Shown: piece after piece, positions 11,313-24,438 of the stretch
Layout: each line of letters opens with the position of its first letter
Numbering within the stretch: position 1 is the first letter of the stretch
From: Azolla caroliniana
Lineage: Eukaryota > Polypodiophyta
Reading direction: 5' to 3'
NCBI GenBank assembly: GCA_043228905.1
Contig: JBHGNT010000007.1
Span: 17,298,001 to 17,362,000, forward strand
Length of the DNA: 64,000 bases
Program-made: the position numbers and the translations under genes
Notes under the pieces: generated by a model
What the model was told of the DNA's origin: nothing
Databases searched by the model: none
What the model saw: only the letters and a program-made list of their open reading frames with translations

Positions 11313-14300
11313 CACACCTTACATCAATTTATTATTATTTCCCAACATGGACAATTTTGTATTATGATGGTGGTAACAAAATTTTACTACAAAGCACAAA
11401 GTGCAGTGAGTAATCATCATAGTATATCATATGCATATATATCCACATGGAAACCAAATGAAATTGCTAAAATGTGCTGCAATGTTTAGGCTTTAGGATT
11501 CATATGACCATCAATGTTATCAATGTGATGCCTACCTAAATCCAATATCATTGATGTTATCATGAATATGGTACTGCCTAATTCTGACCAGCATATGTAA
11601 CACCATTGATACATTAGACCTCATACTCCATCTACTTTTTAAATTAAGATTCAAAGGAACCTACTTATGAAAAGCTGTATACTGCCATGAATAACAGATC
11701 GCTTTAATGTATATGATTTGTGTGACCAATTGAAAGCATTCTTCTGCACTTATTCTATTTGATCAAACCAGTAAACTGTGATGATCAAATAATCCCAATA
11801 ATCAAACAATGGTATGAATAGTGAAAGGTGATGCATAGTGCTGTCTATTAAAACTAGATTGTGAAACCTTATAAAAGTGGAATTCTCCTATTCTTCATCC
11901 TAGTTATATTAAATATAAATACAATGATCAAACAGCAGTATGTAGACATAAATACTAAAGGTTGCAATTCATTCTAGAAATAGGGGAAGGTGTTGCACAA
12001 AGTCAAAGACTATTGAGACATTGTGTTAAATGTCAAGGAATGTGTGCAAATGTAAAATAGAATAAGACTAATGCCTTATAAAGGTGGATTTCTCCTATTC
12101 GTCTTGGATGTTCTATCCATCATGCTTGATGGATCCTTGAGGTACGAAAAGAAGGCTCATGTTGTATGATACCTCAGTCACCCTCGAAGGATGAGGGTGC
12201 TCCCATAGTTCAATCCATGAATATGCATTATCAAATGCTCTAGCTATCACATCTAGCCCAAAATTTACTAGTGTAAAATACAAGTGTGGAGGTATAATTT
12301 ATCATACTTGTTGGCTTTATGATAGAGCAAGCTTTGAAGCATTGCTACCATTAGATAGAAGTGTTGTCCTTCAATGGTTTTATTGACTCTCCCATCAAGT
12401 ATCCTCTAGATGAGCCCATATAAACTTTGAATAACCTTTATAAATTTGGTGGTGTAGTATTTGAGATAGACTCATTTGACATAAATTTTTTTTTGCCTCT
12501 CCTCCCAATAGGAACTTTTAGGTGACTTCCCTTGCATTAATTAGTTGGATATAAAAAAGAAATGGCTTTATAATAACATTATTTCGAGAACATGTAGCTA
12601 ATATACTCATGCTATCATAATTCTTGCTTGAATTTTGTAATACTTAATACGTTTGTCTTATGCTATCAAACCATATAATCTAAGACTGGCCCTCTTTGTA
12701 TTAACTGTAAGGTATTCAAAATCATGTTATATCAACACATCCTAACCATGAACCTACATGCCTACAATTTGGAGCGAAATCTTCCTAGAGGCCATTATCT
12801 AGGTTGTTGCATCTCTTTATAATCATTTTGTACAATGCCAATAAATGTGGAAAATACGGTTTTGTATTGCCAAAAATCCGTCAAGTAATAACAATTTTAG
12901 GAAAAATAAGAACTAAGAAATTTTGCAGCCATTTATACCACAATTTTTACCACTTCTTCTTTTGTTTTTTGGAAGACCAAATGCACACAAATTCCAAGAG
13001 TATGGCCATCAATTCCGTATCTAATCATCTTGAAGCATACATAGATTAATGCAAAAAGAGGGTCTAAAATACCCAATAATCATGATTCTTTGCTAGTAAA
13101 AGATGAGAATCTTTCCACAATAGTGTTGAAGCAACTATTGTTTGAGGTTGATATGAAATGTTTAAAATGGATCTATATTTGTATATCTTCATTCTCTCAT
13201 TTGCTAGTTTCTTCATTAATCTACTCTTAGTCGACAATAATCAAGTTGACATCTCTAAAATCAAGGCAATGCTCCTAGCTTATGCACATGAAACTTCATA
13301 TATATGTGAGCTACCTTTGTAGGGATAAATGTTTCATTGCTCTTTCACCCTTGCATTGCACATAGGGAATCACTTGAGGGTAGGATACAACCTCACTATC
13401 AATAATCTTGTGAGGAATCAAGCCTTACATCAAACTATTAAATAAAACCAAGTAGTGAACATATTATATGCCCCATTCACACCAATGGGTATGTTGTAGT
13501 TGCATAGCCATGCATGTACACTCATTTCATTGTGCATCATAGAGATTGGCCCCATATTGTTATCTACCACTTGGACCACCTTAGTAATTGTTTTTCTATT
13601 GCCAACTCTCTTATTTAGTAAACTTTCTCCATCACATGCCCTCTTATTCATTAAAATTTCACCCACCTCTAGATTGGACAATTAGGCTATGCTCATCTTG
13701 TATTAATGATTTATATCATAGGTCAATTTTGACCTTCTAACATTTATCTCTCTTTCACCAACATTCCTCTCTTGGTGCAAGATAGTTGAAGTTTGAACCT
13801 TGCATTTTTAGAAAACTCTAGGTACAAGGTGTTCTATGTCTTCGCCTTTGGCTTCAATATGACAAAGTCATATTGGTGTTCACATGATAAACATTCTTTG
13901 GTTCTGGTAAAGTAAGTTGTTCATATTTGAAAGCTATCTTTAAAATTAACTATCACATCTATTTACATAATTTTATTTTATTTACCATTTGCTTAAGCCT
14001 TATGTGGCTACCAAAACATAAGGTACATTGATTTCATTTAGGGCACCCTCTACTTAGTCTAGAGGGATCTTCATGGAATAGTTCCCATGATAAGATATAG
14101 GAGGGTCCTATTATGAATATACTATGGGTTTTTTTATGTATCTAAGGCGTTAGGTTTTTACAATGTATCCTAAACACCCACCTACATCCATGAATAACTA
14201 CAAACTAATAGAATCTCAAACAAATAGTTCAATATTTGTTTGGATAGGGGCTTGAGGCACACTGGATGATCGATAAGTAATACACCTTATGTGAATATTC

Positions 14301-14600
14301 CTGAATTTTTTACAATCGCTTTTCAACATGATTATGAAGAATCAAAACATTTGTTCCAAGAGTTGGGAATTCTCCTCAATCAAATAATCCCAGAAATGTG
14401 TTTCATCAGCATTCTACAATTACACAAATTATCTAGCCAAAACTATATGTGCACCTAACATATATGCCTTTATAAATATAAAAAAACTTTAATCCATATT
14501 GATCCACCCAAAAACATTGACTAAATTAGATCAGGATTGGGAAGGAATACATCCGCAAAGGGTGTATACCTTGCAGTATTTTGCAAAGGTCTCTGAACAA
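11313..14600. other. AT-rich intergenic region
   Basis: No intact gene seen. A minus-strand open stretch at 13430-13681 and scattered short minus-strand frames around 12100-12500 look vaguely protein-like but have stops and no domain I recognise. They may be remains of an old element. Confidence 0.4.
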
Positions 14601-14620
14601 ATACCTAAGCAAAGTTTTTT

Positions 14621-15611
14621 TCAATACTTTTGCTTGGTGTGTAAAATCTTCATATTCCTTAATGCATCTTTATGAGACCTCTTAAATATTTCTTTCACAG
14701 CTTTCTTTGCCTCTAACCACTCTTGCTCCGACGTATCTGATTTCATGAAAGGACATACCTTTGCACTAGTCACCATAAGAAGAAGCGAAGAATGTGTTTG
14801 TTGTTCTTTTTCCTTCTGGATTCTCGTTGTTTGAGGAGGATTTACCTTTTCTGCCTTGGTTTGCTTCTCCTTTACAATATTGGGTTCATCCTTAAGAGAT
14901 TCTGAAGAATCCATCTCAGTACATATTTTGTTGGTGGTATTGATAACGGGTTTTCTAGACTGATTTGACAAAGGTAGCGTTGAAGAACACCCATTAATCC
15001 AAGAGTTTACATTATTGCTCAACTTGGTGTTATTCACTTGCAACCCATCTTTTGTATCATCATCATCGACAACAACTCCGACAGAGTTGGTATTATAATG
15101 CGAAGAGAGATTCTGGCCTAACACACTGCTCAAACTGAAAGAAATACGCCCTGTTTGCCCAACAAGTGATTTCCACGATGCTTTTTGAACCCAGTTTGTA
15201 GATGCCGAAGCATCATTCTGCTCATTCTCTCTGCTTCTCGTTTTTGCATCATTGTTTTCATCTCTGTCATGTTGTATCTCAATGTTTGATTGCAAGTCAA
15301 AATTTACCTTTCTTTTTCTTTCACTTCTTGCGCACTCTTGTGCCTCCCCTGTAGATTCTCTTACAATCTTTGGTTGTGGAGGATCTTGAGACCGCTCTGT
15401 ACTTCTGATCTCCATCTCTTCATCTGTGACGCTCGCTAATTTCATCTCTTTAGAGACCTTGTTTTTCTTTCGTAATCGCTTCGATTTTTCTTTTTCATTC
15501 ATTTGGGACTCCATCTCAGATTCCGTGCTTCTCTTTCTTTGTGATTCCTTAGTAAATTGATCGTTCTTGTGTGAATCTTTTGCCACTATTCCTGTGCTTT
15601 CTTGTTCATAC
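14621..15611 (-). CDS. Last exon of a ROS3/NOL8-like nucleolar RNA-binding protein
   Basis: An acceptor (CTCAG) at 15612-15613 opens a single exon of about 330 codons ending in TGA at 14621. It is hydrophilic and Lys/Glu/Ser-rich with nuclear-localisation-like clusters (SKRLRKKNK). Two features match what I remember of the C terminus of plant REPRESSOR OF SILENCING 3/NOL8-type proteins: a WVQKASWKSLVG...SFSLSSVLG block in mid-exon, and a CPFMKSDTSEQEWLEAKKAV block near the end. Those proteins carry an N-terminal RRM and act in the nucleolus/nucleus; ROS3 is linked to DNA demethylation. The RRM exon is not visible in the window sequence I could read, so the assignment rests on the C-terminal motifs only. 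Confidence 0.45.
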
Positions 15612-18200
15612 CTGAGTGCCAAGAAAATAACTGATCAGAAATGATTCTGAGTCAACCAAGGAAAAACTCGCAGCCACAACCAAAGCAATAAACGGAATAC
15701 TAGGAAGACTAAAAATTAGGGTGAACACGTGGTGCTAATTCATAATGACATACTTTTTATGTGCAACATAGCATGAGTTCTTTATTGCTACAATAATAGA
15801 TTAGGAAAAAAAACAAAAAAAACATTTACAGAAACGGGAAAATGACAAAAGAAGAATTTAAAAAGGGAAAACGTTTTGCTTTACCATATCACCAGCATGA
15901 CAAATGTATTGCTTGAAAACCGCATTAAAAAAACAAAGAGAATGCCTGAAAGAATGGTAAAAGAAAAGTAAAAATAGGAAGAACCATTAAACATTATAGC
16001 AGATGAGGGAGATAGAAACACATTACAAAAACTATCAGTTGGATTGCCCAATCCTAGAAGTGCTTCATAAAAGCATTCAAAAAACCAAGAGAATGCCAAA
16101 AGAATGGGAAAAGAGAAGTAAAAAAGGGAAGAACACTAATCTATAGTAGATGAAAAATAAATGAAGAGACAGTAACAAATTTGCAAAAAACCATCAGTTG
16201 GATCTCCTGACTCTAGCACAGTTTGGAGAAAGGAGGCACCATCCATATTCACATTATAATGAACACATATGTGCAAAATAATCGATGATGAGGTAAAAAC
16301 ATAAAGTACATCTATCTTTATAAACATGTTTTTCCTCAAGACAATGAGGCATTAAAGAGGCACATTAGAAAATAAGAGTTGAACGAAATCAGACGCAAAA
16401 CCCATCAAGAGGCCAAATTACTTGATGCAGGCGGATTTACAAGGTCAATATTTGATGTTAACACTAAAATACAAATTAGTGACATCATCTCCATTATTCC
16501 AATTGTATCATTCACTTTGCATTTACCTCTTGCATTTGAGTCAAATGTTTGTCACCATCATTCTTTATTCTATTATGGAACCAACGTTTTTTTAGCCCAC
16601 AATTTCCTGTCTGGACCTCTTTATACTTCCATTAAATATCCATTCAACAGTATCGCTTAGTAAATGCCTTAAGACAGAAACACAAGTTAACTTCGTCGAT
16701 TTCTTAGCGAACACAGAAAGATTCTATCCAGGTGGATGAATAGATTGACTTCTAAACAACAACATTCAGTGGCGGTTGCCATAAAAAGGGCTCATATTTT
16801 AGCATTACCGCCCTTCTTGAACAGCGAAAACTAGACCCTTTTCTTTTGATTAGGAATGAACCATTCCAATATATCTTTCGCCTCTCTGAGAGAAATCATC
16901 CGGAGAGGCTTATAAAAACCAATCGGCGTACCTCGTTATTTACAGCCTGTACAATCCTAGAGAAGCAATAGGCATCTGGAGTAGCTATCTGCATGGATGT
17001 TTTGCAGTTCGAATAAACTCGATTCTCAGACAAGCCTTTACATTATACAGCCTATGACTACCTCTTAATACTTAGTTTAAAATAAGTGGTAAACACTATC
17101 ATGGGAAGTCAAAGTCTTGTCTTCATGTAGCCAAAACACTTCAGTTTTTTTAAGGGCTATTCATACCTAGTTGAAAAAAATCCACAACACTAGAAACCTT
17201 GGTGAAGAATTAACCTTGTTCTTGGTTGTGAACAAGTTCTACAGATTGGCCTACCTCTTCACCTTGAGGAAGATACGAGTAAGTGTTAGCACAATATGAG
17301 ATATGCTTAGGCTCACCTTCCATAACCCAGTTTATAGTTTTGTTACATTATCTTGGCTTGGCTTTTTATAAGTCAATCAAATATCTAATATCATTTGATC
17401 AACACTATCATGCAGTCCAAAAGTTTCGTTCAAAGTCTTTATACCTAATGAAAACATACGTTTAGGGAGTGAGAGTAAAGAAAGAAGCAACATGCATCGG
17501 CAAAACTTTTGGTTAATTGACAATAGGGTGAATTGCCATGCATAACATGAACTGCGTCACTACAGGATCATAGCATATGTTCGTTGTTGAGAGAAAAAGG
17601 ATAACTCGAAAAATATGAGGTAGAAACCTGTAGCTAATGTATCATACCACTTTTGTCTTTCTTAAAGAAATAAGGCATAGAAGAATGATTGAAACATCAA
17701 CTGAGGAATTTATCACTATGTAATCTCTCTGTGTTTGAAGAGAATATTATTGCCATTCAAGGAAAATCTTCAATTCTAAATATCTCAAAAGTTGCATCTT
17801 TTTTTTTTTTTTCTATCTTCAAGTTCACAAGAAAAACATGATTTTTCTGAGTGTGAAAAACCCTGGGTTTTGTATTTTCTTGAACAATGTGCACATTCCA
17901 AAGGATGCCAAGCAGGAGGCTAATCCAAAGAAAAATCGAAACATCCGATCCTCGTTCGTAGGGGAGACTGGAAAGAAACTGATTAGCTGAAAATTACTAA
18001 ACAGGAAATAAGTATGAGAGATAATGAAAGGTACATGGAGATAGCCATTCTGTCTTCGTTTTCGAAATAGAAGAGAAGGCATTATGTTGGGTGCCCAAAG
18101 CAGATGTTTCCCTTATTTAACGCAGATAAAACCAGAGATTGAGAGAGATTGAGAGAGAGAGACTTACCAGGAAAAAGGAAGATTACTCAAGAATCACACC
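15612..18200 (-). other. Probable 5' part of the ROS3-like gene (introns, candidate exons)
   Basis: On the minus strand a good exon candidate lies at 16932-17035, with acceptor AG at 17036-17037, donor GT at 16930-16931, and an open phase reading NCKTSMQIATPDAYCFSR. A GTAAGT donor lies near 18166, after what may be a 5' UTR exon, and an AG acceptor near 17975. I could not link these into one frame with the terminal exon, so the gene structure is unresolved. The rest is AT-rich intron-like sequence. Confidence 0.3.
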
Positions 18201-18269
18201 ATGAGGTCTTGAAGAAGACAGATAAATAGATAGATAGATACATGTGGAGAGAGACAGAAACAGAGGTGG

Positions 18270-18600
18270 AAGGATCTGAAATTCGCCCACAAAGCCAACC
18301 CCACCAATACATATACATATACATATAACTCATCCCAATCTTCGGTCATTCATTCATTCATTCATGAAATTCGCCCACAAAGTCCCCAACCCCCCCCCTC
18401 TCCAATAGCTCATTCCCAATCTTCTTTCATTCATTCATTCATTGGAAACCCTCGGAAAAACTAACCGTTGAACCGTCTGTCCGCCCCTACATGAAGTATG
18501 TGCCAATAAAATAGCTCATCCCAATCTTCGTTCATTCATACATTTGAAGCCTTTGGAAAAAACTAACCGTCTGCCCCCACAGGAAGTATGTGCCAGTAAT
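18270..18600. repeat. Degenerate ~110-bp tandem duplication with (ATTC)n
   Basis: Three diverged copies of a block containing gaaattcgcccacaaag, then agctcatcccaatcttc and (attc)n, at about 18278, 18365 and 18510. It sits upstream of the minus-strand gene. Confidence 0.6.
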
Positions 18601-18729
18601 CACCCCTCCCAAGGCTAGACGAACTCCTTCTAAGATGGTTGACAACCCTAGAGGAGGTAGACTTCCTAGCTCACATTCAAATTGTATGAACAAGGGTCAC
18701 ACACTCTATTGTGTGTCGGTGACCCCAAA

Positions 18730-18731
18730 CA

Positions 18732-18770
<39 letters not shown>

Positions 18771-18998
18771 TTATATTAACGTCTTCTAAGGCCAAAATTG
18801 GCCCATGAGACACTTGGTTTACAACAAGAATGGGTATTTATCCAATCATCAAAACTAAAATAAAAGTAAAGTAAAAATAGCTTAAGCTAAAAGAGTTCTA
18901 GTCGTGTACAAAACATAGTATACTTGATAAAAAAGAGAAACACTAGCACTTGGCAGAACACATTACGGCCCAGCTCAAACAAAAGAGATCAACCTAGG
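18730..18998 (-). mobile_element. LINE 3'-end fragment with (CTTT)n tail
   Basis: On the minus strand the sequence ends ...aagacgttaatata followed by (ctttctt)n at 18730-18770. The same terminus with the same tail recurs at 18999-19070, which shows it is a severely 5'-truncated copy of the neighbouring LINE 3' UTR. Confidence 0.6.
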
Positions 18999-19211
18999 AG
19001 AGAAAGAAAGAAAGAAAGAAAGATATATTAACGTCTTTTAAGAGGCCAAAATGGCCTATAAGACCAAACAAGAGATTACATCTTAAGTCTCGTCTCGTCT
19101 TTGAGAACAACAAATAAAAAAAGAGAGTAAATAATACTCCGTAAATATAAAAGTATATAAGATAAAAAGAGACTAGGGAATCTGGTTTTCGGCACATGTG
19201 AGATTCTCAAG

Positions 19212-22200
19212 TTAGATATATTGTAGCTTTTGTCCTCGAAAGATCTCAAGCATAGATCGATCTAGAATGGTGATGTTTCCAAACCGAGGGAAGCACCTAC
19301 GATGGCGGGAGATAATGGCTTTTATCTGTCGATGACAAGGGTGTCGAGGTCGTGGTCCATGGGGCCGGGACCTACGTGCACGGAAAATTGCTATTGCCTG
19401 ATCAATTGTAACCCCTTTGTGTGTATCTAGTGATTGCCTTGTAAAATTAGGAGTGATGGGGCTAAAGAAAGTTGTGACTGTTCTTTGTGAATGAACTTGT
19501 GTGGTTGTATTCTTCAACAACTTTTCCCGATGTCTCTTGAGCTCTAGCAAGAAAAGTCTTAGGCATAGTTGGTCCTCATATTCCATTACCTTGCGTAGTG
19601 GGCCAAAGCCTTGTTTAAAGAGGCAATGGTATCTCCCTCTGATTTCATAAAAGACACTACAGTGACAAACATAGTGTTCTTTGGATTCCACTCCTTTATG
19701 ACACAATTGGCAAATTCTCTCTTCTAGAGGAAGTCGTGTATATCCGCCTACCTCAATCTGTAACTGATGTGATGAAGTTTGCAGCTACCCTATCACACTA
19801 CGCAACACATAGGATAGATGTATGTCCATATAAGGTGGCCTAATGATGAATTCATCCTCCGACGTGTGTGAGAAGTGTATCTTATAGTGGGCCATCTTTG
19901 TACCAAGTGGTATTTTGGGGCTAATCCATGTTATATTGTTTTCCAAGTTAATAATATCAGTTCGGATCACTCCATTCTTTTCCACTCTGGTTATATTTAA
20001 ATGGGGACAGTCCAAGCTATATTGGAACGGGGGTAGTGCATTTATACTCATGTCATGTGACTCGAACCATTGTTGTATTTCAGCATACCAACAATGAGTG
20101 TCTCCATTTTCAGCCAGTTGTCTTGATGACATAAGTGCCAACCTTGGGTACCTTCGTTTAGGGAGCTCCCAAAGACATTGGATAAATGTCACTAATCGGA
20201 AAAATGCCTCGGTTATTATAGGTGCCGCTCCCATCTCTGTTCGGATTATATCGTGGGGCACCGATGCTTTGCTCCTTATCATGCGAGCAATCATTCACAC
20301 TAAAGGTCTCTCTAAATCTTTCCAATGATTTTCCTTGTTAAGACCCGGTCCCCATGTTTCTACTCCATAGAGAAGAGTTGGTGGGACAAGTGTATCAAAT
20401 AACCACAGCTTAGTTCGTGGCTCTTGGAATTGCAAATGTGCACATTATCTCTCGAGAGCACCAAGGGCTGCATACCCACGAGAAAGTCGGGCACAAACAG
20501 CCTCATGTAAGGAGAACCTAGGCCCTGTAAATGTTACTCCTCGGTATGTGTAGGAGCATGTGTATTCCACCTTTTCCTCTCCCAAGAAGAGTCTGGTTCT
20601 GATCTTGTTACCCATACTTGAGTGGTGTTAAACACCATCACTTTAGTTTTATCCATGTTGATTGACAAACCTTTGTCCGTACAAAATAGTTTAAAGGCAT
20701 TTAGATGTCTTTGTAGTCCCTCCGGAGAGTCAGAAATCAGGACAATATCGTCAATATATAGTAATATTTGTATAGCTATACCTGCTAGGCATGTTCCCAA
20801 ATCTCTCTATGTAATGTGATACCTCATCTATATAGAGACCGAAGAGAGTGGGTGATAGTGGGCATCCTTGCTTCACTTCGATAGTGCTAGGCACCGCCTC
20901 TGACAAACCCTTGGAAGACCGCACTTTTCCTGACAGGGATTCATAGAGTGCATAGATTCCGCATTGCATATCTGTAGGAACACCAAGGGCTTCTAGCCGC
21001 TGCATAGGCCGGGCACATGGCACAGTGTCAAAGGCTTTTTAGAAATCCACAAAGCAGCAATAAATCCTCTTATTATGGGCTTTGCCCTCCTCAATAAGGG
21101 CCCGAAGGGTGAATATGTGATCCAAATGTTTGAACTCCTTCTGAAAGCCTACCTGTCCAACTAAATGGCAACCATTCCGCTTTGCCCATATACTCAATTC
21201 TGATTCTAGAATCGAGCCATAAAGTTTAGCCAAGTAATGGCCAATCATGATTGTCCTATTGTTGGTTGGCATCATGGGGTCTCCACTCTTGAGGATTGGC
21301 ACAATGGTATGTTGGGTTCATCTAGTAGGGAAACCTTTAGACATGGCTCTATTAAATATGTGTGCTAGCAATGGGAGCAAGGTGTCACAGGGATAGATAA
21401 AGTGCTCACCCACCAATCCATGATGATCTTGGGCCTTCCCAAATTGTAGCCGATCAATGGCTTTTCTTACATTTTGTGGAGTAAAAAAGGTTGATTCATT
21501 TGGGCATGAGCTATGTGGGTGGCGAAGAGGAGGTTGCCTCGGGATATCATATAGAACCTTTGCATATTCATGCCATACCTAAGGTGAGGTTAGTTGTGTG
21601 GTAGGTTGCCTCTCATTAAACATTTTCCATGCTCTTTTACTTTCTTGTCCTAGAAACAAGCGATACAAATGATCTTCAAATTTAGCCAGATACAATCTCT
21701 TCTTCTTCCTTACGAGGTGTTACAAGGTTGCTCTCTCTTGTTTGTGGGTATAAATGCCCCGAGTTACATCACGTTGCAAGCATCTCCTTGTATCACGACA
21801 TTCCCCATCATACCAACTATTTTGTATTACTCTACCAAGTTTGGGGGGATTGGCTGTTTTGTGAGGAAAGGCATTGTGGCTGCTTTCTGCAATGATTTTG
21901 ACAATCCTTGGGTAAGTTCTTCAAGGGGTGCGAAAGGATCCAAATCGAGCATGCCATTGTATACACCACAACTATATACATCAATTGTCTCGCGAGTAAA
22001 TAGATACTTAGCTAGCCCACTCTCCTTAGCATACATCCTTTGTGCTTCCATCCTTTACCTCAAAGCATAGATATGCATGATCTGCTACCAAGCCAATAGG
22101 TCTACCTGATATAGTGAACTCTTTTATTTCAGGTATAAGAGATGGAGATCCCATTAGATAATCGACTGTGCTTGCACCTCCTTTTGGGTTCCAACATGTC

Positions 22201-22868
22201 AAAGCATTTGATCCAGGCCATTGTGACAGGCCATTATATATCACAAATCCATGCGCACTTCCCAAGGCTAGAAAGTGTTTCCCATATTCAGTTATAACAC
22301 TCATATCTTGAGCTTTTAGACCAACCCCTTCTTCCATAACTTCTCCATAAACAGCTTCGTTGGTGTTAAACATAATTGTTTGGTCATCCTTGGTTCGCGC
22401 ATTAAAATCTCCTAATAGTATTATGTCCCCCATAGTAGCAAATCTTATGATATCATCATATAATGGTAGATATGGTGATTCACCTAGAGGTGCAAACCTT
22501 GAGTAGGTAGGTGGAAAGTAGAAAATTGCAATATATAGCTCCCTAAGATCCCCTCTTTTGATTCGTATCCACATGTAGCGTGCATCTACATCCTTATGGA
22601 CAACATGCACTCTATCATGGAGCTCCTTTTGGTATAGCAAAGTCACTCCTCCCGAACCTCTAGTGCTTCCTGGTGTCCGAGGTTGGGGACGGCATATTGA
22701 CTCTAATCTATATCCTCGTACCTCAGGGAGTTTGCTAGTCATGCATTGGTGGGTCTCTGTATACATACCAATATCTGTGTTTTTGAAGGTATCTTCAAAA
22801 TATCCAACATCTGTCCGTAGAGAGCCATTGCAATTCCATATAGTCATGTGTAGGGTCTCATAGGCCAT
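19212..22868 (-). pseudogene. LINE ORF2 (APE endonuclease, reverse transcriptase)
   Basis: The endonuclease is open for 280 codons (22868-22026). It has the metal/catalytic motifs MTIWNCNGSL (Asn), YTETHQ (Glu), LLGDFNAR (Asp, Asn), and LVADHAYL in place of the usual SDH. A frameshift near 22040 follows. RT blocks lie at 21302-21039, 21023-20751 and 20800-20534, with VKQGCPLSPTLFGLYIDE and the catalytic LLYIDDIVLISDS (YIDD). The C-terminal region (20294-19785, 19706-19212) ends with a CHKG...H..C finger. It would nick target DNA and prime reverse transcription from it. The many frame breaks make it inactive. Confidence 0.85.
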
Positions 22869-23899
22869 ATATCGTCATGCGGTTCTCTTCTCCGTAATAA
22901 TGACCTTGCCATCTCATATATATGGCCCATTTTCCTTCCTTTCTTGCATCAAGCACTCGTGGCATGTTTTCTTTGCGGTGTACCACTTGGGTTGGAGTGA
23001 GATCGTCATCTAAGTATATTTTTTCACCCTTGAGTGCCTTTCTTTTAGAGAGGAAAGCTTTTTTCTTGTCAATGTCCATGAAGCGGATGATAAGGGTTTT
23101 GGCTCTAGACTCATCTGCTCCCACCCTCCACGCTGAAGCAAATGGAATATCTGATGCCCCAATCTTTGTTCCAGGATTCTTGGCATCGTCTTGTGGGCTT
23201 CCTTTTTCGTCGCAACCAACTACTCATACATGCAACGCACGAGCTTTCCTCTTGGCTTCTTCTTCTAATGTAGCATTCATCATTTCCATCCTATCCATGG
23301 ATGTTCCTTTTTGTTTTTTCAGCTTGAGCTTTGGCATCTTTGGCCATGTCTGCCCATGTTTGCATTTCCTTAGTGACATTGGCTTTCATTGTAGAGATGC
23401 GTCTTTCCACTGCTTTTTGTCCTTTTTCTAAATCCACTTTTATAGATCCTAACTCAACCTTACTTGAGGATATTTCATCCTTACGGTATTGTGTCATGTC
23501 ATCCTTGAGCACTAAGTGTGATTTCTTCACATGACTTATTATGTCTTTTCGCATCTCTTCTAATAACTTGGTCTTGAGAGAGGCATACAACTCTGTTTTT
23601 TGTTTCTTTATCTCCTTTTTCATCTCTTCTTTTAGTGCTATTTCTATATCCTATCTAATAAGATTGATCTCTTGCATAATCAAATGGCGTAATAGATCAT
23701 GTTTCCCATTTTTGACATCAAATGGAATGTCGAATGGGGCCTGTGTTCTGGGTGTCGTGTGCGCCCTTCTAACGCTATTCGGGGTGCTTCCAACCCGTCC
23801 TTTTTGTCTATGGTATCTTCTTGGGGTCTTCCATGGATCTGGACCCTCTTCGTGCGTGTTAAGATCCATATTTTCATTTTCTGTCCATTTAGACTCCAT
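22858..23899 (-). pseudogene. LINE ORF1 (coiled coil plus L1-like C-terminal domain)
   Basis: The frame opens at 23899, is broken by one TAG at about 23651, continues in the same frame to 23291, then shifts frame; the C-terminal part is open from 23124 to 22858. The middle section is Lys/Glu-rich with heptad character (trimerising coiled coil). The C-terminal part has a DDDLTPTQ...R...VLDAR.EGKWA pattern resembling the nucleic-acid-binding C-terminal domain of L1 ORF1p. Its end overlaps the ORF2 start by about 11 bp. ORF1p would bind the element RNA. Confidence 0.7.
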
Positions 23900-23939
23900 G
23901 GTGTCTTAGGACACCAAGTATAGGGTATGAACTACTGAG

Positions 23940-24180
23940 GGGATATAGGGAACAATATAGATTCCAAGAATTCTTACTGGGCAGAAAACACAGAGGATCA
24001 GACTTGGCAGAAAATGCAGGGAATCAGATTTGGCAAAACACGTAGAGGATCAGACATTGCCGAAAACACAAACAGACATTGCAATTGTTCAATTCAGAGG
24101 ATCAGAGATTGCAGAAAATGCATGCATCTATGGCCATCAAAAAACGCAGGCAACTATGACATTGCAGAAAATGCAGGCCC
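23940..24180. repeat. ~30-bp degenerate tandem repeats in the LINE 5' leader
   Basis: Five or six diverged units of the type ggcagaaaacacagaggatc occur immediately upstream of LINE ORF1. They fit the monomer arrays seen in some LINE 5' UTR promoters. Confidence 0.5.
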
Positions 24181-24438
24181 ATATTCATCATAGTTGATCT
24201 AACATAAGAGGCATACGTAGAAGCAGTAACCCAACTTATCCAAGATTTCTAAAGATGTGTTGCATGGAGTAATGAAGACATGAAAGGCATACCCCTAGAG
24301 GCAGTATACCATACGATACTCATGCGGATTGACACAAGGCTGGTAAATACAATGACCTTGCCCAATCAACCCAAATTATTCTCAGCATGTCAAAGCTAAA
24401 ATCACGAAAATGCTATTTGTTGGCATAATATACCCCAT

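Larger units (their letters stand above)
18999..24180 (-). mobile_element. LINE, near full length, decayed, tetranucleotide tail
   Basis: Minus-strand non-LTR retrotransposon. It has repeated 5' leader sequence (about 23940-24180), ORF1 (23899-22858), ORF2 with APE endonuclease and reverse transcriptase (22868-about 19212), and a 3' UTR ending in aagacgttaatata plus (TTTC)n instead of poly(A). There is no RNase H domain. A C-terminal CxxC...H...C finger is visible. Several stops and frameshifts in ORF2 make it inactive. Confidence 0.88.
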